From assembly GCF_001307805.1 (NCBI RefSeq), contig NZ_CP013862.1, positions 744,001 through 808,000 on the forward strand: DNA of 64,000 nt. Reading direction: 5' to 3'. Shown in pieces: positions 16,939 to 25,784 of this stretch (position 1 is the stretch's first letter; each line of letters starts with the position of its first letter). A program made the translations under genes and the position numbers. Below the pieces are notes generated by a model that worked only from the letters and a program-made list of their open reading frames with translations, did no database searches and was not told the origin of the DNA. The DNA is from Lentibacillus amyloliquefaciens (GTDB taxonomy: Bacteria > Bacillota > Bacilli > Bacillales > Amphibacillaceae).

Positions 16939-17496
16939 GACCCGGAATCCTACTCAGCTCGCCACAATGGCGGTTGAAGCCGGATAATTCCATCGGGTGT
17001 TTATGGACTCATTGTAAATTGGTAACGTATAAGTCGAAATAACCTGAAACAAACTAATGCATATTTGATAATATTTATCAGTTTAACCTTGCAATAACAA
17101 CAAATTAATAATTTATATAAAATGTTAAAACACGCTAATTGAATGGTTTGATTAATTTTTAGTAGAAGTTGCTTTTATGATTCAGCAAAATTTTTACACG
17201 AATTTTACACAGGAATTTTTGCTGATACTGATATATCAGCGATGAAAGGCTATATTCGATCTCGACCACCGTTATCCAACCTCCTAAGCGAAGACGGTAG
17301 TTGGTTTGTGATAAGATAAAATTTATTAACCTTCAGCTGAAACTTGGGTTAGGAGTTAATATTGTAAGGCAAGCTCCAACGCCAACTTTTTCCCTTAGTT
17401 ACTCATTGAACTTTATCATGTGTGTATGGAAATGATTTGGTCGGTTATAAATAAAGCAAGTGAAGATTAAGGTTAAACGAAAAATAAGAAAAGTAT
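16939..17496. other. Intergenic, no gene
   Basis: No convincing open frame. The first part contains two small inverted repeats (CGCCACAATGGCG, 16961-16973). The middle holds the degenerate repeat partner of 7.3 kb (17196-17286). The end leads into the recombinase site array. I see no RNA gene. Confidence 0.5.
17196..17286 (+). repeat. Degenerate repeat, copy 2 (partner at 7297-7384)
   Basis: TTTTTACA, then TTTTACACA, then 51 bases, then CGACCACC with GT and CCAA following, in the same order and spacing as the segment near 7.3 kb. Shared blocks inside the spacer are ACTGA.ATATCA and ATATT..ATC. It lies between the PTS operon terminator and the recombinase locus. Confidence 0.35.
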
Positions 17497-17613
17497 AGAA
17501 ACACAACATAATGTCATTTATGTTGTGTTTTTCTATTCATCTGTTAGAATTATCAGTATAAAATCCAACATAATTTAGTAGGAAAAGGCGCTTATGGAAT
17601 CCAACATAATTTA
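17497..17613 (+). repeat. Recombination-site array upstream of the tyrosine recombinase (IRS-like)
   Basis: Four copies of the core CAACATAA occur in 117 bases. Two are inverted, at 17504-17511 and, on the other strand, 17518-17525 (ACACAACATAA/TTATGTTGTGT arms, 11 perfect pairs around a 6-base centre). Two are direct, within a 16-base exact repeat AATCCAACATAATTTA at 17562-17577 and 17598-17613. An inverted core pair followed by two direct accessory copies beside the recombinase gene is the layout of the Tn4430 internal resolution site bound by TnpI. The inverted pair could also act as a hairpin, but the direct copies argue for protein binding. Confidence 0.6.
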
Positions 17614-17626
17614 TAGGGTGACATAT

Positions 17627-18484
17627 ATGTTAGAATCTTTTTACGTTTATTTGCAAAATAAAGATTTAAAGGAAAATACTATAAAAGGATATCTTCAGTC
17701 AGTCAATGGGTACTTGAAATGGTTTGATGAATCCAAAGATGTTCCATTTCAAAAACTTCATCGAGAAAATGTACTTGAGTATATTTCTTGCTTGAAGACC
17801 GTTAAAAAATTAAATCCGAAAACAATCAACACAAAGTTGAGTGGGCTAATAAAATTCAATGAATTTTTAGTGGAAGAGTATCATGTGCAGCCGAATGTAG
17901 TTATTGGAAAGAAAGATTTCGAAAGAGTACAACAACCATATGCATCTTTATCAACGGTAGAATATGATGATGTGGAAAAGTTCCGGCAGATTATATTGGA
18001 TGATAATCATATGCGCTATTATGCTTTAGCTACAATCTTTGCATATGCCGGTCTAAGATTATCAGAAGCACTGGATTTGCACCTTAATGATGTTCATTTG
18101 GTGACAAGGGAAATTGTGGTGAGAAATGGAAAAGGGGATAAAACGCGAATTGTTTACATGAGTGAAAAGGTCCGTATTGCGTTGCAGTCTTGGTTGAAGG
18201 AAAGGAAAGAAAAAGGAATAGTTTGCGATTATCTGTTTCCGAGCAATCGAAATCAGCGACTTGATCGTACCGTTGTTAATACAGCATTTCAGCGATACGC
18301 CAAAGAAGTTGGCAAGAAAATCACCCCTCATGTGTTAAGGCACTTCTTTTGTTCAAATGCAATTAATAAAGGTATGAGTATTCATGAAGTGGCAAACCAG
18401 GCTGGACATTCCAATATTCACACGACATTGCTGTATACGAATCCGACTAAAACGGAGATGTTGGATAAAATGGATCAATTGTAA
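17627..18484 (+). CDS. TnpI-like tyrosine recombinase
   Basis: A 285-residue tyrosine recombinase. The catalytic set is complete: Arg144 in AGLRLSEAL, Lys in GKGDKTR, His235 and Arg238 in HVLRHFF, a further His in AGHSNIHTT and the nucleophile Tyr270 in LLYTNP. The N-terminal core-binding domain begins MLESFYVYLQNKDLKENTIKGY. ATG 17627 follows AGGGTG by 8 bases; an upstream in-frame ATG at 17594 would put the last direct repeat inside the gene. Length matches TnpI of Tn4430 (284 residues from memory). No Tn3-type transposase lies nearby, so it appears to be a lone resolvase/integrase. A truncated relative lies at 32.6 kb. Confidence 0.85.
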   Translation: MLESFYVYLQNKDLKENTIKGYLQSVNGYLKWFDESKDVPFQKLHRENVLEYISCLKTVKKLNPKTINTKLSGLIKFNEFLVEEYHVQPNVVIGKKDFERVQQPYASLSTVEYDDVEKFRQIILDDNHMRYYALATIFAYAGLRLSEALDLHLNDVHLVTREIVVRNGKGDKTRIVYMSEKVRIALQSWLKERKEKGIVCDYLFPSNRNQRLDRTVVNTAFQRYAKEVGKKITPHVLRHFFCSNAINKGMSIHEVANQAGHSNIHTTLLYTNPTKTEMLDKMDQL

Positions 18485-18796
18485 AGGTGTTGCCTATGAG
18501 CAGATTATCAAGAAAATAAATGAGTAAGAAAGACATGGCTAATTCACTGCAATACTTGGAATCGATATAAAATCACCAAAATTTTGATGAGAAAGATTTA
18601 GTGAAGATTAAGTAGTCTATATAAGGTTCGATTTTCACGCACATATATGATTTTATTAAATTGCAATAAAGCATCTAAAGTGGCAGGGATCTGAATACTA
18701 TGACACCGAACTTAAATAAAGGCACATAACGTTTCTTGGAATGCCGGTATAGAGGGGCATTTTGAAGGAGTTTGAATTATAGATGGAGGGTCACAA
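18485..18796. other. Intergenic upstream of the sigma-54 regulator
   Basis: No gene is visible. Similarity to the second recombinase copy stops right at the stop codon. A short inverted repeat, ATCACCAAAATTTTGATGA (18571-18589), may stop transcription from the recombinase. No clear sigma-A promoter was picked for the regulator; GATGGAGGG directly before 18797 is its ribosome site. Confidence 0.4.
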
Positions 18797-20587
18797 ATGC
18801 TACAGGATATCATTCAAAGGCAGGATAGAATTATTGAAAAGGAAAAACATCTGATGCTTAAGCATTGGATGGTAATTGAACCAGATTATATACGTGAACA
18901 TCATTCAATAAAACAAGCGATATCCATCTTTAAAGAATTCGACGTTGAATGGTTGCCGGTAGTCAATGATGATATGAAGCCTGTTGGAATTTTAACCGCT
19001 AAATCATTGCTGGAAAGTCTTTTGTTGGAAAAGGAAAATGACCTACTTAAGAAAAGTATATCGAGAGATGGTTTCATAATCGTTAGTCAAAATGATTCCG
19101 TCTTGGATCTTCATAGGTTCCCTTTCAATTATTATTTGGTAGTAAATAGTCAATACAAATTAGTCGGAACAATAACGAGGAATGAGATTTTAGATGGAAT
19201 TTCCTCTTTTATTCAAGAAATAGATCAATTGGAACACACAGCGGCAATCTTGGATGAGGTGATGAATATTGCCTATGAAGGTGTTGCTGTCGTTGATAAG
19301 GAAGGAATCATCGTCCAATTTAATGAAGCATACAGTCGTTTTATTGGCGTGGATAAAGAAGATGCCTTAGGAAAGCATGTGCAGGACGTCATTGAAAATA
19401 CCAATATGCACAATACCGTAAAGACAGGGTTGCCAGAAAGAGGTGCTATCCAATACATACAAGGACAGCCGATGATTGTTCACCGCATCCCAATCTGGAA
19501 GAATGATACGGTTGTTGGTGCGATTGGCATGCTAATTTTTGAAGGTGTCTCAGAACTGTATCAAATTTATGATCGGATTCAAAATGATAATCTTAAAGCC
19601 GATACGAATAAAAATATACGAAATGTGCGAGAAAATCATGAAAAAATAAGGATGACAACACTGGATCAGATTATAGGAGTCAGTGACAGTACGGCAACTA
19701 TCAAACGGACAGCACGAAAGGTTGCAAAAACAGATGTAACCGTTCTGATTACTGGTGAAAGCGGAACTGGTAAAGGCATATATGCAAGTGGGATTCATGA
19801 GTTAAGTCCATTTTCATCAGGGGCTTTTATTAATGTCAACTGTGGGGCAATTCCGGAAAACCTGATTGAATCGGAATTATTTGGTTATGAAGAAGGTGCA
19901 TTCACCGGGGCAAAAAAAGGCGGCAAACAAGGGAAATTTGAATTAGCCCAAAATGGGACACTATTTTTGGATGAGATTGGTGAAATGCCATTAACCATGC
20001 AAACCAAACTACTCCGTTTGCTTGAGGATAAGGAATTTGAACGCGTCGGTGGTACACAAAAATATAAGGTTAACACGCGAATCATTGCAGCAACAAACCG
20101 AAATTTGTGGGAGATGGTAGAAGAAGGAAAATTTCGCGAAGATCTTTTTTACCGACTTAATGTTGTTGAGATTCAGATTCCCCCTCTTCGTGAACGAACA
20201 TCTGATATTCCTTCATTAGTGTCCAATTTTATGAAATCAATGTGTCATAAATATCAAGTTCCCGAAAAAGAGTTGACCTCTGAGGCCATGTCAGCATTTA
20301 TTCATTATTCCTGGAAAGGAAATGTTAGAGAATTGATCAATGTGATCGAACGGCTTGTTGTACTGATAGATAGCGACACGATCACCTTAAACCATTTGCC
20401 GGAGTATATGAGAAACTCAGATGATGTAAGCAATAACTTTTTAAGTCACAAGGGATACAGTGATAATGAAAAAGAGCTGATTCAATCCATACTTAATGAA
20501 TCTAATGGTAATAAAACAATGACAGCTAGAAAAATGGGAATGCACCGGACAACGTTATATAAAAAAATGAAAAAATATAACCTCTAA
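18797..20587 (+). CDS. Sigma-54-dependent transcription activator with CBS and PAS domains
   Basis: A 596-residue enhancer-binding protein. An N-terminal CBS-like pair (about 15-140, with VEWLPVVNDDMKPVGILTAK) is followed by a PAS domain (about 145-260), the AAA+ domain with Walker A GESGTGKG from 320, the sigma-54 contact loop GAFTGA at 367-372, Walker B TLFLDEIGE and the second-region FYRLNVVEI, and a C-terminal Fis-type HTH (about 555-596, TMTARKMGMHRTTLYKKM). It needs RpoN (SigL). The two palindromes just after its stop and the -24/-12 promoter at 20.68 kb show that it controls the alcohol dehydrogenase operon that follows. The ligand is unknown and is probably sensed by PAS or CBS. Confidence 0.93.
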   Translation: MLQDIIQRQDRIIEKEKHLMLKHWMVIEPDYIREHHSIKQAISIFKEFDVEWLPVVNDDMKPVGILTAKSLLESLLLEKENDLLKKSISRDGFIIVSQNDSVLDLHRFPFNYYLVVNSQYKLVGTITRNEILDGISSFIQEIDQLEHTAAILDEVMNIAYEGVAVVDKEGIIVQFNEAYSRFIGVDKEDALGKHVQDVIENTNMHNTVKTGLPERGAIQYIQGQPMIVHRIPIWKNDTVVGAIGMLIFEGVSELYQIYDRIQNDNLKADTNKNIRNVRENHEKIRMTTLDQIIGVSDSTATIKRTARKVAKTDVTVLITGESGTGKGIYASGIHELSPFSSGAFINVNCGAIPENLIESELFGYEEGAFTGAKKGGKQGKFELAQNGTLFLDEIGEMPLTMQTKLLRLLEDKEFERVGGTQKYKVNTRIIAATNRNLWEMVEEGKFREDLFYRLNVVEIQIPPLRERTSDIPSLVSNFMKSMCHKYQVPEKELTSEAMSAFIHYSWKGNVRELINVIERLVVLIDSDTITLNHLPEYMRNSDDVSNNFLSHKGYSDNEKELIQSILNESNGNKTMTARKMGMHRTTLYKKMKKYNL

Positions 20588-20589
20588 AC

Positions 20590-20639
20590 TGTAGCTATTT
20601 TGCTACATATCAAAGGATAGTTGTAGCGAAATAGCTACA
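20590..20639. promoter_or_regulatory. Twin upstream activator sites of the sigma-54 regulator
   Basis: Two copies of TGTAGC-N6-GCTACA lie at 20590-20607 and 20622-20639, with centres 32 bases apart, close to three helical turns, so bound dimers would sit on one face. The two sites are also inverted copies of one another with one mismatch over about 21 bases, so the region may fold as a terminator-like hairpin after the regulator gene. They lie about 40-90 bases upstream of the sigma-54 promoter, suited to enhancer binding. Confidence 0.75.
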
Positions 20640-20680
20640 GTTTATTTATTAGAAATACTGTTTTCGTGGTGATTAATTGT

Positions 20681-20696
20681 TGGCATGTTTTTTGCT
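20681..20696 (+). promoter_or_regulatory. Sigma-54 (-24/-12) promoter
   Basis: TGGCATGTTTTTTGCT gives GG (20682-20683), exactly 10 bases, then GC (20694-20695), fitting the consensus TGGCAC-N5-TTGC almost perfectly. It is 33 bases upstream of the alcohol dehydrogenase ATG and downstream of the twin activator sites. Confidence 0.85.
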
Positions 20697-20728
20697 AGAA
20701 ATATGTTGAAGCAGAAAGGAGGAACAGA

Positions 20729-21924
20729 ATGCAAGATTTTGCTGTTTTTAATTCACCACACAATATTAATTATGGTAGGGGGCATTTAAAGCAATTGGCA
20801 CTGAAGTAGCCAAACAAGGTAAAAAGGCACTTATCGTAAGTGACAAAATAATGGATAAGCTCGGAAATGTCAGTGAGTGCAGAAATTATTTGTCAAAAGA
20901 AGGGGTAGAAAGTGCTGTTTATTTAGGTATTGAATCTGAACCGACTGATGTCTATGTCGCAGAAGCATTGGACATCTTAAAACAAGAAAAATGTGATGTG
21001 GTTATTTCACTTGGTGGCGGTAGTTGCATCGATACAGCTAAATCTGTAGCGGTTCTTGCTACAAACGGGGGCTATATTGGTGATTACATGGGAGGAAATA
21101 AAATCGCAAAAATGAAAGCGGTGCCACATATCGCCATCCCTACGACTGCTGGAACCGGATCTGAAGCAACCGATGCTACAGTTATCACGAATACAACGAA
21201 TGATGTGAAAATGATGATTAAGCAGCCGGCATTTTTACCTGAAGTAGCGATTGTTGATCCACTGTTGACAATGTCAGCTCCTAAACATGTGACAGCTGCT
21301 ACTGGAATCGATGCGCTAAGTCATGCAATTGAGGCATATATTTCCGGGCGGTCTCACCCGATGACAGATATGATGGCGCTTTCAGCAATGAAGTTAATTG
21401 TCAATAATATCACGAAAGCATACAAGGATAAGGATAATATTGATGCGCGAGAAAGGATGATACTGGGTTCACTGCAAGCAGGTTTAGCATTCTCAAATGC
21501 ATCAGTATGTCTGGTTCACGGCATGTCAAGGCCAATAGGAGCATTGTTCCATGTGCCACACGGGTTTTCAAATGCGATGCTGCTGCCGGCAGTTCTGGAA
21601 TACAGTAAAGATTCAGCTGTGCAGCGTTTGGCGGAGTTGGGCAGGATTTTCAGTCCGGAAATGGAGAATGAATCTGATGAAATAGCTGCAGATGTTGCCG
21701 TAGCTTTTGTTAAAGACTTGTGCCTTACATTGGAGATACCAAATTTACAGAGTTGGGGAATCGATAGGAATGAATTCGAAACCAGCGTCAGCAAGATGGC
21801 AACAGACGCCCTGGAAAGTGGAAGTCCCGGGAATAACCCTAAAGTTCCGTCTCATAAAGAAATAGAAAATTTGTATCACTATTGCTTTGATTATAATTTT
21901 GCTTCAAGTGTGGGGCTGAAGTAG
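20729..21924 (+). pseudogene. Iron-containing alcohol dehydrogenase, frameshifted near the start
   Basis: The gene starts at ATG 20729 after AAAGGAGG and reads MQDFAVFNSPHNINYGRG before a G run (20778-20782). In that frame it stops at once; in the next frame it continues as AFKAIGTEVAKQGKKALIVSDKIMDK and runs to 21924. One G is missing relative to the expected six. The remainder is a full Fe-ADH: GGGSCIDTAKS, IPTTAGTGSEAT, then metal ligands in GIDALSHAIEA and VHGMSRPIGALFHVPHG. An internal start at 20851 would lose part of the NAD-binding domain. The likely role is oxidation of a hydroxyacid such as 3- or 4-hydroxyalkanoate to the semialdehyde used by the dehydrogenase two genes on. Confidence 0.8.
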
Positions 21925-21944
21925 TTTAGCAAGGGGGAAGATTT

Positions 21945-23288
21945 TTGGAGATAATAGGTTTAATAGGGCTAATCGTTTCACTGGCATTACTAATTTATCT
22001 CACCATGAAAGGCATAAATATTATTATAGCAGCCATCATCTGTTCTGTTTTGGTAGCGGTTACAGGCGGACTTAATCTGCAGACGGCCTTAATGGACAAT
22101 TATATGACGGGCTTTACTGACTATTTTGCTTCGTGGTTTCTGGTATTTCTGTTAGGTGCCATTTTTGGTAAAATTATGCAAGATACAAAATCGGCTGAAA
22201 GTATCGCGCAATGGATTAAAGCTACGTTAGGCACTAAACGTGCCGTTTTCGCGGTTGTAGCTGCAGCTGCTATTATGACGTATGGAGGCGTCAGTTTATT
22301 TGTGGTCGGTTTTGCCGTTTATCCGATTGCCTTATCATTGTTTCGGGCTGCCAATCTGCCGCATCGATTTATTCCTGCAGCTTTAGTATTTGGGTCAATT
22401 TCCTTTACAATGACAGCACCAGGGTCACCTGAAATACAAAATATCATTCCAACCGAACACTTTGGAACAACACCTACTGCAGGCGGATTTATTGGTGTTC
22501 TTTCCGCGTTGATTATAATGGTGACTGGGGGCATATGGCTTGGTAAAATGGTCAGACAGGCTGTTAATAACGGTGAAGAATTCTCGTTACCATACAAACC
22601 GTCCTCAAACGATGAAACGGCAGCTGCGATTGAAGATCCCGCAGATGAGGAAGTGCCTGTTAAAAAGAACTTACCTAATGTGATTGTTTCGTTTATTCCG
22701 CTGGTAATGGTTATTATCTTGCTGAATATTCTATCGCAGTTTATGAACCCAACAGCAGCATTATTGCTGGCACTGACGACAGGTATCTTCTTGGCGTGTA
22801 CGACCATGAACGGCTTCTTAAAACAGTTCTGGGAACCTTTGGCAACGGGAACACAAAACGCCTTGGTAGCATTAGCGAATACATGTGCTGTTGTTGGTTT
22901 TGGCAGTGTCGCTGCACAAATTTCAGCATTTGATAGTATGGTAGATGCTTTGGTGAGCATGCCTGGTCCCCCGTTATTGGGCTTGGCAATCGGTGTTACA
23001 CTTGTTTGTGGTATTACGGGGTCTGCTTCCGGGGGATTGGGAATTGCGTTGCCGATCCTGGCGCCAATCTATTTGAGTCAAGGCGTCGATCCCGGTTCAA
23101 TGCATCGTATATCTGCTCTGGCATCAGGTGGTATTGATTCGCTTCCGCACAATGGATATGTTGTAACCACTGTTCGGGTTATCTGCGGCGAATCACATAA
23201 GCGATCTTATAAACCAATCTTTTTTGTCAGTGTTATTGTTCCAACAATTGTTATGTTCCTAGCTATATTGCTTTATACAATCTTTTAA
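21945..23288 (+). CDS. GntP-family permease
   Basis: A 447-residue membrane transporter with about 12 hydrophobic segments, of the GntP type (gluconate and hydroxyacid permeases); TAPGSPEIQNIIPTEHFGTTPTAGGF and GSASGGLGIALPILAPIY are conserved-looking loops. It starts at TTG 21945 with AAGGGGGA before it. Lying between a hydroxyacid-type alcohol dehydrogenase and a semialdehyde dehydrogenase under one sigma-54 promoter, it probably imports the short-chain hydroxycarboxylate. Confidence 0.85.
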   Translation: MEIIGLIGLIVSLALLIYLTMKGINIIIAAIICSVLVAVTGGLNLQTALMDNYMTGFTDYFASWFLVFLLGAIFGKIMQDTKSAESIAQWIKATLGTKRAVFAVVAAAAIMTYGGVSLFVVGFAVYPIALSLFRAANLPHRFIPAALVFGSISFTMTAPGSPEIQNIIPTEHFGTTPTAGGFIGVLSALIIMVTGGIWLGKMVRQAVNNGEEFSLPYKPSSNDETAAAIEDPADEEVPVKKNLPNVIVSFIPLVMVIILLNILSQFMNPTAALLLALTTGIFLACTTMNGFLKQFWEPLATGTQNALVALANTCAVVGFGSVAAQISAFDSMVDALVSMPGPPLLGLAIGVTLVCGITGSASGGLGIALPILAPIYLSQGVDPGSMHRISALASGGIDSLPHNGYVVTTVRVICGESHKRSYKPIFFVSVIVPTIVMFLAILLYTIF

Positions 23289-23338
23289 TCTAGAAAATTA
23301 TAATTGACTGATAGTCAAAATTACAGGAGGTATTTAAT

Positions 23339-24799
23339 ATGTCAAAGACAGACGTTAAAACACTTAGAAATTATATCGGTGGTAAATGGGTAGAATCTGA
23401 GAGTGACAAAACAGAGTCCGTCATAAACCCGGCAACCGGCGACACCATAGCGGAAGTTCCAATCTCATCACAGGAAGATGTGGATCATGCGGTCAAAGTC
23501 GCTCAAGAGGCATTTCAGGATTGGAAGGAGATAGCTGTTCCAAAACGGGCACGTATTTTATTCAAGTATCAGCAGCTGTTGGTGGAAAACTGGGATGAAC
23601 TGGCTGAACTGATCACCATTGAAAACGGAAAAAATTTGAAAGAAGCAAAAGGTGAGGTGCAGCGCGGGATTGAGAATGTGGAATTTGCAGCAGGCGCACC
23701 GAACTTAATGATGGGTGATCAGCTATCATCGATTGCATCAGGTCTTGAATCCGGGATGTATCGTTATCCGATCGGTGTTGTCGGCGGCATCACACCATTT
23801 AATTTTCCAATGATGGTACCGTGCTGGATGTTTCCAATGGCAATTGCAACCGGAAACACGTTTGTCATGAAACCATCTGAGCGCACGCCTTTGTTAGCCA
23901 ATCGTCTTGCAGAGCTTCTGACAGAAGCAGGACTACCTGATGGTGTATTTAATATTGTTCACGGTGCACATGATGTCGTGAATGGTCTGCTTGATCACAA
24001 AGGTGTTTCGGCTATCTCCTTTGTTGGCTCTCAACCGGTAGCAGAGTATGTATACAAACGTGGAACGGACAATCTCAAACGTGTTCAGGCATTAGCCGGG
24101 GCGAAAAACCATTCGATCGTGTTAAACGATGCTAATATGGATAATGCCTCCACTCAAGTTTTGAATGCTGCGTTCGGGTCTGCTGGCGAACGGTGTATGG
24201 CAGCGTCTGTTGTGGCAATAGAAGAATCCGTGGCGGATGAATTTATTGATCAGCTCGTGCAAAAGGCAAATGACGTAACGATAGGCAACGGGCTTGATGA
24301 AGGCGTCTTCCTGGGCCCTGTTATTCGCGAGCAGCATAAAGACCGTACCCTGAGTTATATTGAAACCGGAGAAAGTGAAGGAGCCAAGCTTGTTCGTGAT
24401 GGCCGTGATGAAGGACGTGCTCAGGAGAAAGGTTATTTTGTCGGTCCGACGATTTTTGATAATGTTACAACGGATATGAAAATTTGGCAGGATGAAATTT
24501 TTGCGCCTGTATTATCCATTGTTCGTGTAAAGGATCTTGATCAGGCCATTGATGTCACGAATCAATCGCCATTCGCGAACGGTGCTTGCCTGTTTACAAG
24601 GGATGGCGGCAGTGTGCGGCAATTCAGGGAAACAATCGATGCAGGCATGCTGGGTGTCAACATTGGTGTTCCGGCGCCAATGGCCTACTTCCCATTCTCC
24701 GGCTGGAAAGATTCCTTCTATGGTGACCTGCATGCCAACGGTAAGGATAGTGTTGAATTCTACACACGCAAGAAAGTTATTACGACACGTTGGGTATAA
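23339..24799 (+). CDS. mmsA: Methylmalonate-semialdehyde dehydrogenase (CoA-acylating)
   Basis: A 486-residue aldehyde dehydrogenase of the MMSDH/IolA group. It carries [31 protein letters not shown], a catalytic Cys in GSAGERCMA (about 285) and the group-specific ending [31 protein letters not shown]. These enzymes convert malonate or methylmalonate semialdehyde to acetyl- or propionyl-CoA with NAD and CoA. With the alcohol dehydrogenase this gives hydroxypropionate-type substrate to semialdehyde to acyl-CoA. A decayed 3' copy of the same gene lies at 57.3 kb. Confidence 0.93.
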   Translation: MSKTDVKTLRNYIGGKWVESESDKTESVINPATGDTIAEVPISSQEDVDHAVKVAQEAFQDWKEIAVPKRARILFKYQQLLVENWDELAELITIENGKNLKEAKGEVQRGIENVEFAAGAPNLMMGDQLSSIASGLESGMYRYPIGVVGGITPFNFPMMVPCWMFPMAIATGNTFVMKPSERTPLLANRLAELLTEAGLPDGVFNIVHGAHDVVNGLLDHKGVSAISFVGSQPVAEYVYKRGTDNLKRVQALAGAKNHSIVLNDANMDNASTQVLNAAFGSAGERCMAASVVAIEESVADEFIDQLVQKANDVTIGNGLDEGVFLGPVIREQHKDRTLSYIETGESEGAKLVRDGRDEGRAQEKGYFVGPTIFDNVTTDMKIWQDEIFAPVLSIVRVKDLDQAIDVTNQSPFANGACLFTRDGGSVRQFRETIDAGMLGVNIGVPAPMAYFPFSGWKDSFYGDLHANGKDSVEFYTRKKVITTRWV

Positions 24800-24811
24800 A
24801 AAACATGTTAA

Positions 24812-24842
24812 AAAGCACAGTGACACAAACACTGTGCTTTTT
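24812..24842 (+). terminator. Terminator after mmsA
   Basis: AAAAGCACAGTG pairs with CACTGTGCTTTT around a loop of ACACAAA and runs into TTTTTT, 13 bases after the mmsA stop. It closes the sigma-54 operon. Confidence 0.9.
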
Positions 24843-24891
24843 TGGTATTATATCTAACCGAGAAAATTTTTACTAAATTCTTTAAATATTG

Positions 24892-24960
24892 TTGACTTTA
24901 TAAAACACAGATATTATAATATTTAAAAATTGCAGATAGCTAAAACTTATAATATTATAA
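24892..24960 (+). promoter_or_regulatory. Promoter and palindromic operators of the GntR gene
   Basis: TTGACT (24892-24897), 17 bases, TATAAT (24915-24920) is a near-perfect promoter. ATATTATAATAT (24911-24922) covers the -10 box, and TTATAATATTATAA (24947-24960), a perfect 14-base palindrome, lies just before the ribosome site. The same core, TATAATATTATA, recurs at 26561-26576 before the dehydrogenase genes. Autoregulation by the GntR protein is the simplest reading. Confidence 0.55.
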
Positions 24961-24985
24961 TCAATCAAAGAAAGAGGAGAAGAAG

Positions 24986-25711
24986 ATGGAAGTTGATAAA
25001 AGTTTATCTATTCCTTTATATCAACAGATTAGGGATTATTTGAAGGAAAAGATTGATTCCGGTGAGTGGGAGGCAGGTTACCGATTAGCTGCGGAAAGAG
25101 AACTAGCTGACCAATTTAGTGTGAGTAACATTACTATAAAAAGAGCAATTCATGAGCTTGTCTATGAAGGTTATTTACATAGGCAAAGTGGTAAAGGAAC
25201 GTTTGTAATCAAAAAAGAAGAACAGGATATTACGAAAATGGTTTCACTTCACAATAACAAATCGGAAAAATCAACAAAACACCCTCACAAGCTGCTTAGT
25301 TTTAAAAAAGTTAGTGCTGGTCCAAAAATAGCAAAGAAACTTCATATAAATCAGTCAGATCAAGTTTATAAAATCATCCGTTTAAAAATTGAGGAAGGTA
25401 GTCCTGCGATTATTGAATATTCGTATGTTCCTAGCAATCCATTTCCTAATTTATCGGTTGACGATTTAGAAGATAACCTACTTTATAATATTTATACCAA
25501 AAAATATGGTATTGAGTTAAGTAAAGCGAAAATATATTTTTCAACTAGTGTAGCACATGAGTATGAGGAGAAATTGTTGGAAGTTGTAAAAGGTGAACAG
25601 TTAATTGTCCTCGAGCGTTTTACATCCTCTAAACAACAAGACATCATTGAGTATTCAAAATTTATATTAAAGGAAAATCAGGCAAAGTATTATCTCGAAG
25701 TAAAACTCTAA
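24986..25711 (+). CDS. GntR-family regulator with UTRA domain
   Basis: A 241-residue regulator: an N-terminal winged HTH (about 8-75, LYQQIRDYLKEKIDSGEW and LAAERELADQFSVSNITIKRAI) and a C-terminal ligand-binding UTRA domain (about 95-240, PAIIEYSYVP and LERFTSSKQQDIIEYSKFI). It is in front of a decayed FAH-family gene and the amine dehydrogenase operon in the same direction. Palindromes before itself and before the dehydrogenase genes are candidate targets. The effector is unknown. Confidence 0.9.
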   Translation: MEVDKSLSIPLYQQIRDYLKEKIDSGEWEAGYRLAAERELADQFSVSNITIKRAIHELVYEGYLHRQSGKGTFVIKKEEQDITKMVSLHNNKSEKSTKHPHKLLSFKKVSAGPKIAKKLHINQSDQVYKIIRLKIEEGSPAIIEYSYVPSNPFPNLSVDDLEDNLLYNIYTKKYGIELSKAKIYFSTSVAHEYEEKLLEVVKGEQLIVLERFTSSKQQDIIEYSKFILKENQAKYYLEVKL

Positions 25712-25784
25712 CGGAAACAAGTGACGGCAGGATATTCTGATTTAAAAGTTATTCTTAATTTAATACGAAAGAAGGGTTATAAAT

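Noticed and set aside
22319..22960. 213-codon minus-strand frame
   Set aside because: Mirror of the GntP permease gene; no start signal and no family composition.
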